From positions 186,001 to 250,000 of the forward strand of contig NZ_CANMCP010000001.1 of the NCBI RefSeq assembly GCF_947496385.1: 64,000 nt of DNA. The letters are read 5' to 3'. Under the pieces are notes generated by a model that saw nothing but the letters and a program-made list of their open reading frames with translations, was not told where the DNA came from and ran no database searches. Below, piece by piece: positions 50,583-58,750 of the stretch; the stretch's first letter is position 1, and each line of letters begins with the position of its first letter. A program made the translations under genes and the position numbers. The DNA comes from an uncultured Croceicoccus sp. (GTDB taxonomy: Bacteria; Pseudomonadota; Alphaproteobacteria; Sphingomonadales; Sphingomonadaceae).

Positions 50583-51065
50583 TTATTGCGCGGCGTCCTG
50601 TTCCCCGCACCGGATATAGCGGCGCACATCCTCGCCTTCGCCGGGGCGATAGCGCACCGTCCCGTCACCGTTGAGGGCAAGATAGATCACGCGCACATGC
50701 TCGTCCGGGCCGACCGTTTCGCGGAGCGTGACCGCAATGGCATCGCCGTCCACCTCGACGTGGGTGACGGGGCCGCCCGTTTCGAAAAAACTCACGTCCT
50801 GGCGGCGCAGGGTGACGGGTTCCTGCGTCGGAATGGCGGCAAAGCGGGGGCCGCAATTTTCGGCCTTTTGCGCATATTGGCCGCGAAACCGCTCCGGCAC
50901 CTCTGTCATCGGTGCGGGCTGGCCGGGGGAGGGCGCGGCGTCCGGTGCGTCCAGCGTGGCGGTTGCGCTGTCCTGCGCGGCGGTTTGCGTGGGCGGATCC
51001 GTATCATCCGCGGCGGGTGCGCAGGCGCAGACGAGCGCGGCGCACAGAAGGGGTGCGATTTTCAT
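50583..51065 (-). CDS. Small lipoprotein of unknown function
   Basis: 160 aa. Signal MKIAPLLCAALVCACAPA with lipobox VCAC; then an Asp/Thr/Pro-rich linker (residues 19-50), and a C-terminal globular part of about 100 residues (PERFRGQYAQKAENCGPRFA ... VRRYIRCGEQ) with two Cys that could form a disulfide. No family recognised. Transcribed before the vWA gene (about 60 bases), so possibly in the same operon, and divergent from uvrA. Confidence 0.75.
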   Translation of the reverse strand: MKIAPLLCAALVCACAPAADDTDPPTQTAAQDSATATLDAPDAAPSPGQPAPMTEVPERFRGQYAQKAENCGPRFAAIPTQEPVTLRRQDVSFFETGGPVTHVEVDGDAIAVTLRETVGPDEHVRVIYLALNGDGTVRYRPGEGEDVRRYIRCGEQDAAQ

Positions 51066-51233
51066 GGGCGCATAACGATGGCTGGCGGATCCGGGTTCCG
51101 GCGCGGTGACGGCGCGACGCAACCCGTGCCCGCTCGGTTGCAATCGCGTGGCCCGCGCCCACATGGATGGCACATCATTTTCACCGACACGCCACGGCGC
51201 GGCGATTGCCCCCGACGCATGCTTGACTGGCGC

Positions 51234-51248
51234 GAACATTTGCGGAAC
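51234..51248 (+). promoter_or_regulatory. LexA (SOS) box upstream of uvrA
   Basis: GAAC-ATTTGCG-GAAC, two direct GAAC repeats separated by 7 bases, is the complement of the alphaproteobacterial LexA site GTTC-N7-GTTC. It ends 10 bases before the uvrA ATG and just after a TTGACT that may be the -35 element, so a bound LexA would block the promoter. In other alphaproteobacteria uvrA is a known SOS gene. Confidence 0.8.
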
Positions 51249-51258
51249 ACGACCTTTC

Positions 51259-54165
51259 ATGGCCCTTACCAAGATTTCCGTGCGCGGCGCGCGCGAGCAC
51301 AACCTCAAAGGCGTGGACATCGACCTGCCGCGCGACAGCCTCATCGTCATCACCGGCCTGTCGGGGTCGGGCAAATCGAGCCTCGCCTTCGACACCATCT
51401 ATGCCGAGGGGCAGCGCCGCTATGTCGAAAGCCTGTCCGCCTATGCGCGGCAATTCCTCGAGATGATGCAGAAGCCGGACGTCGAACATATCGACGGCCT
51501 GTCGCCCGCCATCTCGATCGAGCAGAAGACGACGAGCCGCAACCCGCGCTCGACCGTGGCGACGGTGACGGAAATCTACGATTACATGCGCCTGCTCTGG
51601 GCGCGGGTCGGCGTCCCCTACAGCCCCGCGACGGGCCTCCCGATCGAGGCGCAGACGGTCTCCAACATGGTCGACCGGGTGATGGAGCTGCCCGAAGGGA
51701 CGCGGCTCTATCTGCTGGCCCCCGTGGCGCGTGGGCGAAAGGGCGAATATCGCCGCGAAATGCTCGAATGGCAGAAGGCGGGCTTTACCCGCGTGCGGAT
51801 CGACGGCGAGATCCACGAAATTGCCGACGCGCCCAAGCTCGACAAGAAGTTCAAGCATGACATCGAGGTCGTGATCGACCGCCTCGCCGTGCGCGAGGGG
51901 ATCGAGACGCGGCTGGCCGACAGCTTCGAAACCGCGCTGAAACTCGCCGACGGGCTGGCTTATGTCGACCTTGCCGATGGCGTCGTGCCGGGGCGCGAGG
52001 AAGAGGGCGAGGGCGGCACCAACGCCACCGGCGGCCAGCTCAAGGGTGCGGGTCTGCCTGCCAATCGCATCGTCTTTTCCGAACGTTTCGCCTGCCCGGT
52101 CAGCGGTTTCACGATCGAGGCGGTCGAACCGCGCCTGTTCTCCTTCAACGCGCCGCAAGGGGCGTGCCCGGCCTGCGACGGGCTGGGCGAAAAGCTGTTG
52201 TTCGATCCGCAGCTGGTCGTGCCCAATGAACATCTTTCGCTCAAGAAAGGCGCGGTCGTGCCTTGGGCGAAGTCCAACCCGCCGTCCCCCTACTACATGC
52301 AGGTGTTGTCGAGCCTCGCCGCCGCCTATGATTTCGACCTCGCCACCCCGTGGGCCGAATTGCCCGAAACCGTGCACGACACCATTCTGTTCGGCACGAA
52401 GGGCAAGGCCGTCCCGCTCACCTTCAAGGACGGGCGGAAAAGCTACACGGTGAAGAAGCCGTTCGAGGGCGTCATCGGCAATCTCAACCGCCGCATGCTC
52501 CAAACCGAAAGCGCCTGGATGCGCGAGGAACTTGCCCGCTATCAGACCGCGCAACCGTGCGAGACCTGCGGCGGCGCCCGCCTCAAACCCGAGGCGCTTT
52601 CCGTGAAGGTCGCGGGCGAGAGCATCTCCGGCCCCGTGCGCCTGTCCGTTTCCGACGCGCTCGCCTGGTTCAAGGACCTGCCCTCCAAATTGACGGATCA
52701 GCAGAACCAGATCGCCGCCGCCATCCTCAAGGAAATCGACGAACGCGTCGGCTTCCTCGACAATGTCGGCCTCGACTACCTCAACCTCGACCGCACCAGC
52801 GGCACGCTGTCGGGCGGCGAGAGCCAGCGCATCCGCCTCGCCAGCCAGATCGGCAGCGGGCTGTCCGGCGTGCTCTACGTCCTCGACGAACCCAGCATCG
52901 GCCTGCACCAACGCGACAATGACCGCCTGCTCGAAACGCTCAAACGCCTGCGCGATCTCGGCAATACGGTGATCGTCGTCGAACATGACGAGGATGCGAT
53001 CCGCGCCGCCGATTACGTCGTCGACCTCGGCCCCGGTGCGGGCGTCCACGGGGGCGAGATCGTCGCCGAAGGCACGTTGAAACAGGTCCTGAAATCCAAA
53101 AAATCGCTCACCGCCCAATATCTCAACGGCACGCGCGAAATCGCCGTACCGACAGAGCGGCGCAAGGGCAACAAGAAGAAGATCACCGTCCACGGCGCCC
53201 GCGCCAACAATCTGCGCAACGTCACCGCGTCGATCCCGCTCGGCACGTTCACCTGCATCACCGGCGTGTCGGGTTCAGGCAAGTCCAGCTTCACCATCGA
53301 CACGCTGCACGCCGGCGCGGCGCGGGCATTGAACGGCGCGCGCATCATCGCGGGCGCCCATGACAAGATCACCGGCCTCGAAAACTGCGACAAGGTCATT
53401 CAGATTGACCAGTCCCCCATCGGCCGCACACCGCGTTCGAACCCGGCGACATACACCGGCGCCTTCACCAATATCCGCGACTGGTTCGCCGGCCTGCCGG
53501 AGGCGAAGGCGCGCGGCTACAAACCCGGTCGCTTCAGCTTCAACGTAAAGGGCGGCCGGTGCGAGGCATGCCAGGGCGACGGGCTGATCAAGATCGAGAT
53601 GCACTTCCTCCCCGACGTCTATGTCACGTGCGAGGAATGCGGCGGCAAGCGCTACAACCGCGAAACGCTGGAGGTGCGGCACAAGGGGCACTCGATCGCC
53701 GACGTGCTCGACATGACGATCGAGGATGCGGAAACCTTCTTTGAAAACGTGCCGCCCATCCGGGACAAGATGCGCATGCTGAACGAGGTGGGGCTGGGCT
53801 ATGTCAAGGTCGGGCAGCAGGCGACGACCCTGTCCGGCGGCGAGGCGCAGCGCGTGAAACTGGCCAAGGAACTGGCGCGCCGCTCAACCGGGCAGACGCT
53901 CTATATTCTCGACGAGCCGACGACCGGGCTTCATTTCGAGGATGTGCGCAAATTGCTGGAGGTGCTGCACCGCCTTGTCGATCAGGGCAATTCGGTGGTG
54001 GTGATCGAACACAATCTGGACGTGATCAAGACCGCCGACTGGCTGATCGACCTCGGCCCCGACGGCGGCGTGCGCGGCGGCGAAATCGTCGCCGAAGGCA
54101 CGCCGGAGGATGTCGTGAAGGAAGAGCGCAGCTTTACGGGGCACTATTTGCGGGGGATGGTTTGA
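51259..54165 (+). CDS. uvrA: Excinuclease ABC subunit A
   Basis: 968 aa; damage-recognition ATPase of nucleotide excision repair. Two ABC modules: Walker [15 protein letters not shown] (about residue 35) and [14 protein letters not shown] (about residue 670), signatures [12 protein letters not shown] and [14 protein letters not shown], and Walker [15 protein letters not shown]. Zinc fingers [13 protein letters not shown] with [10 protein letters not shown], and [11 protein letters not shown] with [10 protein letters not shown]. The start is at ATG 51259 ([20 protein letters not shown]). A LexA box lies just upstream. Confidence 0.98.
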   Translation: MALTKISVRGAREHNLKGVDIDLPRDSLIVITGLSGSGKSSLAFDTIYAEGQRRYVESLSAYARQFLEMMQKPDVEHIDGLSPAISIEQKTTSRNPRSTVATVTEIYDYMRLLWARVGVPYSPATGLPIEAQTVSNMVDRVMELPEGTRLYLLAPVARGRKGEYRREMLEWQKAGFTRVRIDGEIHEIADAPKLDKKFKHDIEVVIDRLAVREGIETRLADSFETALKLADGLAYVDLADGVVPGREEEGEGGTNATGGQLKGAGLPANRIVFSERFACPVSGFTIEAVEPRLFSFNAPQGACPACDGLGEKLLFDPQLVVPNEHLSLKKGAVVPWAKSNPPSPYYMQVLSSLAAAYDFDLATPWAELPETVHDTILFGTKGKAVPLTFKDGRKSYTVKKPFEGVIGNLNRRMLQTESAWMREELARYQTAQPCETCGGARLKPEALSVKVAGESISGPVRLSVSDALAWFKDLPSKLTDQQNQIAAAILKEIDERVGFLDNVGLDYLNLDRTSGTLSGGESQRIRLASQIGSGLSGVLYVLDEPSIGLHQRDNDRLLETLKRLRDLGNTVIVVEHDEDAIRAADYVVDLGPGAGVHGGEIVAEGTLKQVLKSKKSLTAQYLNGTREIAVPTERRKGNKKKITVHGARANNLRNVTASIPLGTFTCITGVSGSGKSSFTIDTLHAGAARALNGARIIAGAHDKITGLENCDKVIQIDQSPIGRTPRSNPATYTGAFTNIRDWFAGLPEAKARGYKPGRFSFNVKGGRCEACQGDGLIKIEMHFLPDVYVTCEECGGKRYNRETLEVRHKGHSIADVLDMTIEDAETFFENVPPIRDKMRMLNEVGLGYVKVGQQATTLSGGEAQRVKLAKELARRSTGQTLYILDEPTTGLHFEDVRKLLEVLHRLVDQGNSVVVIEHNLDVIKTADWLIDLGPDGGVRGGEIVAEGTPEDVVKEERSFTGHYLRGMV

Positions 54166-54912
54166 TTGAGTTCCGCTCTTGATTATCGCTTCTTAGATAT
54201 AGGATTTATGGGAATGGCTATGGCAAAGGCGGTTGGACCAGAACGAGAGGTCGATGACCTTAAAACGTGCGGTTTGGTAATGCCGATTTCGGGGATAGAC
54301 GGTTGCTCTGAATCGCATTGGCTGGAGGTAATGAAAATTCTTAGGGAAGCCGTCGAAGACGCTGGATTTCTGCCTAATCTTGTCAGTGACGCTGATGAAG
54401 TCGGAATTATTCAAAAACGAATTATTCAAAATCTCTATGATAACCCAATTATAGTTTGCGATGTTAGCGGGAAAAATCCAAACGTAATGTTTGAATTGGG
54501 CATGCGTTTAGCTTTTGATAAGCCTACTATTATCGTCAAAGATGATCGGACTGACTATTCGTTCGACACATCTCTAATCGAACATCTTGAATATCCACGA
54601 GATCTGCGTTTTTCGAAAATTGTGGAGTTCAAAAAGGCCCTTTCAGGAAAAGTTAGGAAAACTTTCGAGGCAAGCCAAAAGGACACTTCTTACACCACCT
54701 TTTTGAAAAATTTTGGAGAGTTTAAGGTCGCGAAGCTTGATGAACGCCAAGTGCCAAGTCAGGAGCTTATACTTGAAGAACTGCAATTTATAAAAATGGG
54801 CATGAAACGTCTTTCTTTACAACATTCTCCATTTAAAGAAAATTATCAACAAGCGCGAAAATTGGAAATGCGTTTGGAGGGAATAAGTTCTATCAATCAA
54901 GCCAAATTTTAG
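54166..54912 (+). CDS. AT-rich gene: nucleoside deoxyribosyltransferase/TIR-like protein
   Basis: 248 aa from TTG 54166, but the ATG at 54208 (MGMAMAKAVGPERE) has an AGGA upstream and is more likely. The central core TCGLVMPISGIDGCSESHWL, then ILREAVEDAGFLPNLV and IIVCDVSGKNPNVMFELGMR, matches the nucleoside 2-deoxyribosyltransferase-like/TIR-related fold seen in many phage-defence effectors (D-x-S-x-NPN-V-xx-ELG-xx-A-xx-KP motif). Residues about 150-248 are unassigned, charged and helical. Base composition is far more AT-rich than any neighbour, and it starts directly after the uvrA stop: signs of recent transfer. It ends in an amber codon after which the frame stays open. Substrate unknown. 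Confidence 0.7.
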   Translation: MSSALDYRFLDIGFMGMAMAKAVGPEREVDDLKTCGLVMPISGIDGCSESHWLEVMKILREAVEDAGFLPNLVSDADEVGIIQKRIIQNLYDNPIIVCDVSGKNPNVMFELGMRLAFDKPTIIVKDDRTDYSFDTSLIEHLEYPRDLRFSKIVEFKKALSGKVRKTFEASQKDTSYTTFLKNFGEFKVAKLDERQVPSQELILEELQFIKMGMKRLSLQHSPFKENYQQARKLEMRLEGISSINQAKF

Positions 54913-55113
54913 AATACTCTCCGTTCACATCCTACAGTTGAAAATTTAGAAATTAAGAAAAGGTCTAATTATACAGAAATTACGATTTTTGTTGCCGATC
55001 GAGTGGTGGCTTCAGATGAAGCATTGCGAGATGAGTATGACCTCATTTTAGCCGCTTTTTGTGAATCTGATAGGGCACCGAAAAGCAATCTTGCGAAGAA
55101 GGCTGAGTTTTAA
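54913..55113 (+). other. In-frame coding-like continuation after an amber codon
   Basis: After TAG at 54910-54912 the same frame reads on for 66 codons to a TAA at 55111: NTLRSHPTVENLEIKKRSNY, TEITIFVADRVVASDEALRD, EYDLILAAFCESDRAPKSNL, AKKAEF. It keeps a protein-like pattern and the same AT-rich composition. So the gene is either split by a recent nonsense mutation (total about 315 residues), misread in sequencing, or read through. Confidence 0.55.
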
Positions 55114-55183
55114 ATTTTATTTTCCTACAACCCCGCACACCCCTAAATCCCCCGGTTCCCTGCCACAAAATCACAGGTGAGCC

Positions 55184-55393
55184 ATGCCCCTCTACATCCC
55201 GCCGCCCGGCGACATCGACCATCTCGACCATGCCCGCCGCTGGGCCGATCATGTCGCGCACGGGCGGATAGGGGAGGGGCCGCGCACCACGCCGGCCTTG
55301 CTCATTCAGCACATGCGCAATGAGGAGGTGCTGCTCGGCACCGCGCGCACCGTCCGCACGCGTGACGATTCCGCGATCCGGGGGCGCTGGTGA
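55184..55393 (+). CDS. Small protein preceding the HTH gene
   Basis: 69 aa; no family recognised. Amphipathic, with HARRWADHVAHGRIGEGPRT and LLIQHMRNEEVLLGTARTVR. AGGTGA precedes ATG 55184. Its TGA overlaps the start of the HTH gene, so the two are translationally coupled and probably act together. It is GC-rich like the core genome, unlike the AT-rich gene before it. Confidence 0.6.
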   Translation: MPLYIPPPGDIDHLDHARRWADHVAHGRIGEGPRTTPALLIQHMRNEEVLLGTARTVRTRDDSAIRGRW

Positions 55394-56043
55394 TGGCCGC
55401 ATCCTACACGCACGATACGCCGCCCGCCGACCCGCACGCGGAGGACGAAGCCCCGCGCCGCGTCATGCGACCTGCGCGCCGCGATGCGTGGACGAAATCC
55501 TTGATGGCGGCATTCCTGCGCGAACTCACCGCCTCGCAATCCGTGGCGCAGGCCGCGCGCAGCGTGGGCAAAAGCCGGCAATCCGCCTATCGCCTGCGTG
55601 CCCGGTTGAAGAACACGCCCTTCGATCTTGGCTGGGAAACCGCGCTGGAGGCCGGGCTGTCGCAGCTCGCCCATGCCATGCTCGACCGCGCGATCAACGG
55701 CGTCGAGGTGCCGCATTACTATCACGGGCAACGCATCGGCTCGCACCGCGTCTATGACGAACGGCTCGCCATCTGGATCGCCGAAAATCCCTGGCGCATC
55801 GGCCGGCATCAGATCGCCCGTGAATATAGCGCGGAAGGCTGGGACCGTCTGCTCGACCGCATCGAACACGGCCCGCTGGAATGGGAGGATGGCGAACCCG
55901 TGCCGGGCCGCGATCCGGTCGAACCCGAAACCGCCGAGCGCGCGGAAACGCAATTCCTCCTGCGCAGCTGGTACGCCGACCCGGCGCAGGCGGGACCGCC
56001 AGCCACCGCGCCGGGCTATCCGCCCCGCGGCCACCGCCGGTAA
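55393..56043 (+). CDS. Helix-turn-helix protein, paralogue of the tandem protein at 11574-12542
   Basis: 216 aa. HTH at about residues 42-70: MAAFLRELTASQSVAQAARS followed by VGKSRQSAYRLRARLKNTPF. The region after it (DLGWETALEAGLSQLAHAML, DRAINGVEV) aligns with the second unit of the minus-strand protein at 11574-12542 (AAWERAVDCGIARLEDTALT, RAIEGEARP). The C-terminal residues 140-216 differ. ATG 55393 overlaps the TGA of the 69-aa gene; the GTG at 55390 is also possible. Function unknown; probably DNA-binding, perhaps of phage-like origin. Confidence 0.7.
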   Translation: MAASYTHDTPPADPHAEDEAPRRVMRPARRDAWTKSLMAAFLRELTASQSVAQAARSVGKSRQSAYRLRARLKNTPFDLGWETALEAGLSQLAHAMLDRAINGVEVPHYYHGQRIGSHRVYDERLAIWIAENPWRIGRHQIAREYSAEGWDRLLDRIEHGPLEWEDGEPVPGRDPVEPETAERAETQFLLRSWYADPAQAGPPATAPGYPPRGHRR

Positions 56044-56211
56044 TTTTTTCGCTCCATGCGCCGATCCGTAACCCTCGCCCCCGCAAAGCCGCAGATTGCC
56101 GTGCGCGGCGGCGGGGTGAACACGCGGACGGCACATGTTGGACGTGTCACTTATGTCCGCTTCGTCGCGTGCGCTAACCCGGCCTTAACCACGATGTGCA
56201 AAGCATCGCGC

Positions 56212-56571
56212 ATGGCCCGCCTGACCTGCATGACGATCCCGGCAATGATCCGCCCCGCGCTGGCCGCGCCGCTTGCGCTCTATGCGCTTGCCGCCTGTGG
56301 CAGCGAAACGGGGAACGGGGTGATGACGCCCGCCCACGCCGCCGCGGTGGAACGCTGCACCACCCGCTACACAGCGCGCGGCCTCGCCACGGCCCGCGCC
56401 AGCCGCCTGTGCCATTGCACGGTGGCGCGGCTGCGGGCCGAACGGTTGAACCCGGCGGACCCGGTCCGGGCCGACCGGGTGCAGGGGGTGCGCCAATGGT
56501 GCGCAACGCAAACGGGCGTCACCGCCGGTGCGGCAACGCCCGTTTCGCGCGAAAATCGCAAATGGAGTTAG
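56212..56571 (+). CDS. Small lipoprotein of unknown function
   Basis: About 119 aa. Signal with lipobox: ALYALAACGSE. Then a Cys-rich, helical mature part (TPAHAAAVERCTTRYTARGL, RLCHCTVARLRAERLNPADP) with five Cys, two as CxC (CHC). No family assigned. The start is uncertain (ATG 56212 or 56230). It converges with rlpA, with 4 bases of overlap at the ends. Confidence 0.55.
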   Translation: MARLTCMTIPAMIRPALAAPLALYALAACGSETGNGVMTPAHAAAVERCTTRYTARGLATARASRLCHCTVARLRAERLNPADPVRADRVQGVRQWCATQTGVTAGAATPVSRENRKWS

Positions 56572-57155
56572 TTGAGCAACGCCATCCGCACCTGACCCCG
56601 TCCGCGCGCGGCAAGCCCGATGGTGCGGGCGGCGGCTTCGGACAGGTCGATGACGCGATTGCCGTGGAACGGGCCGCGGTCGTTGATCCGCACGGTGACC
56701 GATTTGCCGGTGCGTTCGCTGGTCACGCGGACCTTGCTGCCAAAGGGAAGCGTGCGGTGCGCGGCGGTCAGCTCGGTGGGGTCGAAACGCTCGCCGCTCG
56801 CCGTGGGGCGCCCGGAAAGGCCCGGCCCGTAATAGCTGGCCTCGCCCGTGCCAAGCTCGCGGCGGATGTCGGACACATCGGCCTCAACCTGATGGGCGAG
56901 GGCGGCAAGACGGTTTTTTGCAGGCGCCGCCTCTTCGGCGGGAACCGGGGATGCGGCGGGGAGTTCGGAATCTACCCCGGCCACGCCATTGCCGATGGCA
57001 ACGGTTTGCGGAGCCTCGTTCTCCGACACGGCGAGCGCGGCGGAGGCGGGAACGATGGCGGCGACGCCGAACACGAGCATGGCGCGCTGCCTGCGAAGGC
57101 GGATCAGCGTGGCAAGCCGTTTGCGGCGGGTTGGAAGCGTTTGTGTGTCATCCAT
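56568..57155 (-). CDS. rlpA: Septal ring lytic transglycosylase RlpA family protein
   Basis: 195 aa; double-psi beta-barrel enzyme that cleaves glycan strands lacking stem peptides, at the septum. C-terminal part ASYYGPGLSGRPTASGERFD, LTAAHRTLPFGSKVRVTSER and VRINDRGPFHGNRVIDLS is diagnostic: Asp in NDRGPF is the catalytic one. No SPOR domain follows. A single hydrophobic segment near residues 26-44 (LVFGVAAIVPASAALA) could be a signal or anchor. The start at ATG 57155 avoids a TTG 9 bases upstream. Confidence 0.88.
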   Translation of the reverse strand: MDDTQTLPTRRKRLATLIRLRRQRAMLVFGVAAIVPASAALAVSENEAPQTVAIGNGVAGVDSELPAASPVPAEEAAPAKNRLAALAHQVEADVSDIRRELGTGEASYYGPGLSGRPTASGERFDPTELTAAHRTLPFGSKVRVTSERTGKSVTVRINDRGPFHGNRVIDLSEAAARTIGLAARGRGQVRMALLN

Positions 57156-57256
57156 GCTTCGCAATATAGCATGGTGAGATGGCCATTTGGGGTCGGTCCG
57201 TCCGACCTCGTGAACAGCTTACCCTGCTTTCGCAGGTGCAACATGGTTAATGCCGC

Positions 57257-58480
57257 TTAACGCTTCCCCTGCCCGGCAAGGAGTCGCAGGCGCAGCGCAT
57301 TGAGCTTGATAAAGCCCGCCGCATCGGCCTGATCATAGGCACCGGCGTCGTCTTCGAACGTCACGTGGCGTTCGGAATAGAGGCTCACCGGGCTCTTGCG
57401 GCCAACCACATCGGCATTGCCCTTGTAAAGCTTCAGCCGCACGGTGCCGCTGACATTCGCCTGGCTGTGATCGATGGCCGCCTGCAACATTTCACGTTCG
57501 GGGGAGAACCAGAAACCGTTATAGATAAGCTCGGCATAGCGCGGCATCAGCTCGTCCTTGAGATGCGCGGCACCGCGGTCCAGCGTGATCTGCTCCATCC
57601 CGCGATGCGCACGGGCATAGATTTCCCCGCCGGGCGTTTCGTACATGCCCCGCGATTTCATGCCCACGAACCGGTTTTCGACGAGATCCAGCCGCCCGAT
57701 CCCATGCGTGCGACCCAGCTCGTTCAATGCGGCCAGCAATTCGGCCGGGCTCATCGAAGTCCCGTTGAGCGCCACGCCATCGCCCTTTTCGAAGTCGATG
57801 GTGATATACTCGGGCGTATCGGGCGCATCCTCGGGATTGACCGTGCGGGAATAGACGTAATCCGGCGTCTCCTCCCACGGATCTTCGAGCACCTTGCCCT
57901 CGGACGAGGTGTGAAGAAGGTTGGCGTCGGTCGAAAACGGGCTTTCGCCGCGCTTGTCCTTCGGCACGGGGATCTGGTGCTGCTCGGCCCAGGCGATGAG
58001 CGCGGTCCGGCTGTTGAGATCCCATTCGCGCCAGGGGGCAATGACCTTGATATCGGGCGCCAGCGCGTAGGCGGAAAGTTCGAAGCGAACCTGATCGTTG
58101 CCCTTGCCGGTCGCGCCATGGGCGATGGCATCGGCGCCGGTTTCGCGGGCGATCTCGATCAGGCGCTTGGAAATGAGCGGGCGCGCGATCGAGGTGCCGA
58201 GCAGATAGTCGCCTTCGTACCGTGCATTGGCGCGCATCATGGGAAAGACGAAATCGCGGACGAATTCCTCACGCAGATCGTCGATGAAGATATGCTTGTC
58301 GGGCACGCCCATCATCTGCGCCTTCTTGCGCGCCGGTTCGAGTTCTTCGCCCTGACCGAGATCGGCGGTGAAGGTCACCACCTCGCAATCGTAGGTCACC
58401 TGCAGCCATTTGAGGATGACGCTGGTGTCCAAGCCGCCCGAATAGGCGAGGACGACCTTGTTGATATCGGAATGCGACAT
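57257..58480 (-). CDS. argG: Argininosuccinate synthase
   Basis: 407 aa; condenses citrulline and aspartate with ATP in arginine biosynthesis. PP-loop ATPase motif [15 protein letters not shown] at residues 11-25; [28 protein letters not shown]-like region [15 protein letters not shown]. Full length. The 270-base upstream region is shared with the divergent S46 peptidase. Confidence 0.98.
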   Translation of the reverse strand: MSHSDINKVVLAYSGGLDTSVILKWLQVTYDCEVVTFTADLGQGEELEPARKKAQMMGVPDKHIFIDDLREEFVRDFVFPMMRANARYEGDYLLGTSIARPLISKRLIEIARETGADAIAHGATGKGNDQVRFELSAYALAPDIKVIAPWREWDLNSRTALIAWAEQHQIPVPKDKRGESPFSTDANLLHTSSEGKVLEDPWEETPDYVYSRTVNPEDAPDTPEYITIDFEKGDGVALNGTSMSPAELLAALNELGRTHGIGRLDLVENRFVGMKSRGMYETPGGEIYARAHRGMEQITLDRGAAHLKDELMPRYAELIYNGFWFSPEREMLQAAIDHSQANVSGTVRLKLYKGNADVVGRKSPVSLYSERHVTFEDDAGAYDQADAAGFIKLNALRLRLLAGQGKR

Positions 58481-58664
58481 GCGGCACTTCTTTCGATTAC
58501 GGCTACGGCGGATTTGCGCTGCGCCTATCAGCCACGAACCGGGGCGGCAATATGCAACGTCGGTGCGCCTCCGTGCTTTTTACATGCGGCCAACAAGCGA
58601 TGCTTCACCTGCGGGCTTTTCAAACGCCTTGGTCCGTGCAATCAACCATCGAGATTGTTGCGAA

Positions 58665-58686
58665 GGAAACGTTTCATACCGTTTCC
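58665..58686. repeat. Inverted repeat in the argG / S46 peptidase divergent region
   Basis: Perfect 7-base arms GGAAACG (58665-58671) and CGTTTCC (58680-58686) with an 8-base spacer, 65 bases before the S46 start. It is an operator-like dyad; no regulator is recognised from it. Confidence 0.45.
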
Positions 58687-58750
58687 GGCGCGGCAAACGT
58701 CCGTCTATCAAGAGGCCCCGTTTTCAAAAGAGGCCTTACCAGCCAAGAGT

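Noticed and set aside
57365-58750. In-frame upstream extension of the S46 peptidase across argG
   Set aside because: It reads argG antisense; the peptidase has its own signal peptide at 58751, so the extension is a shadow.
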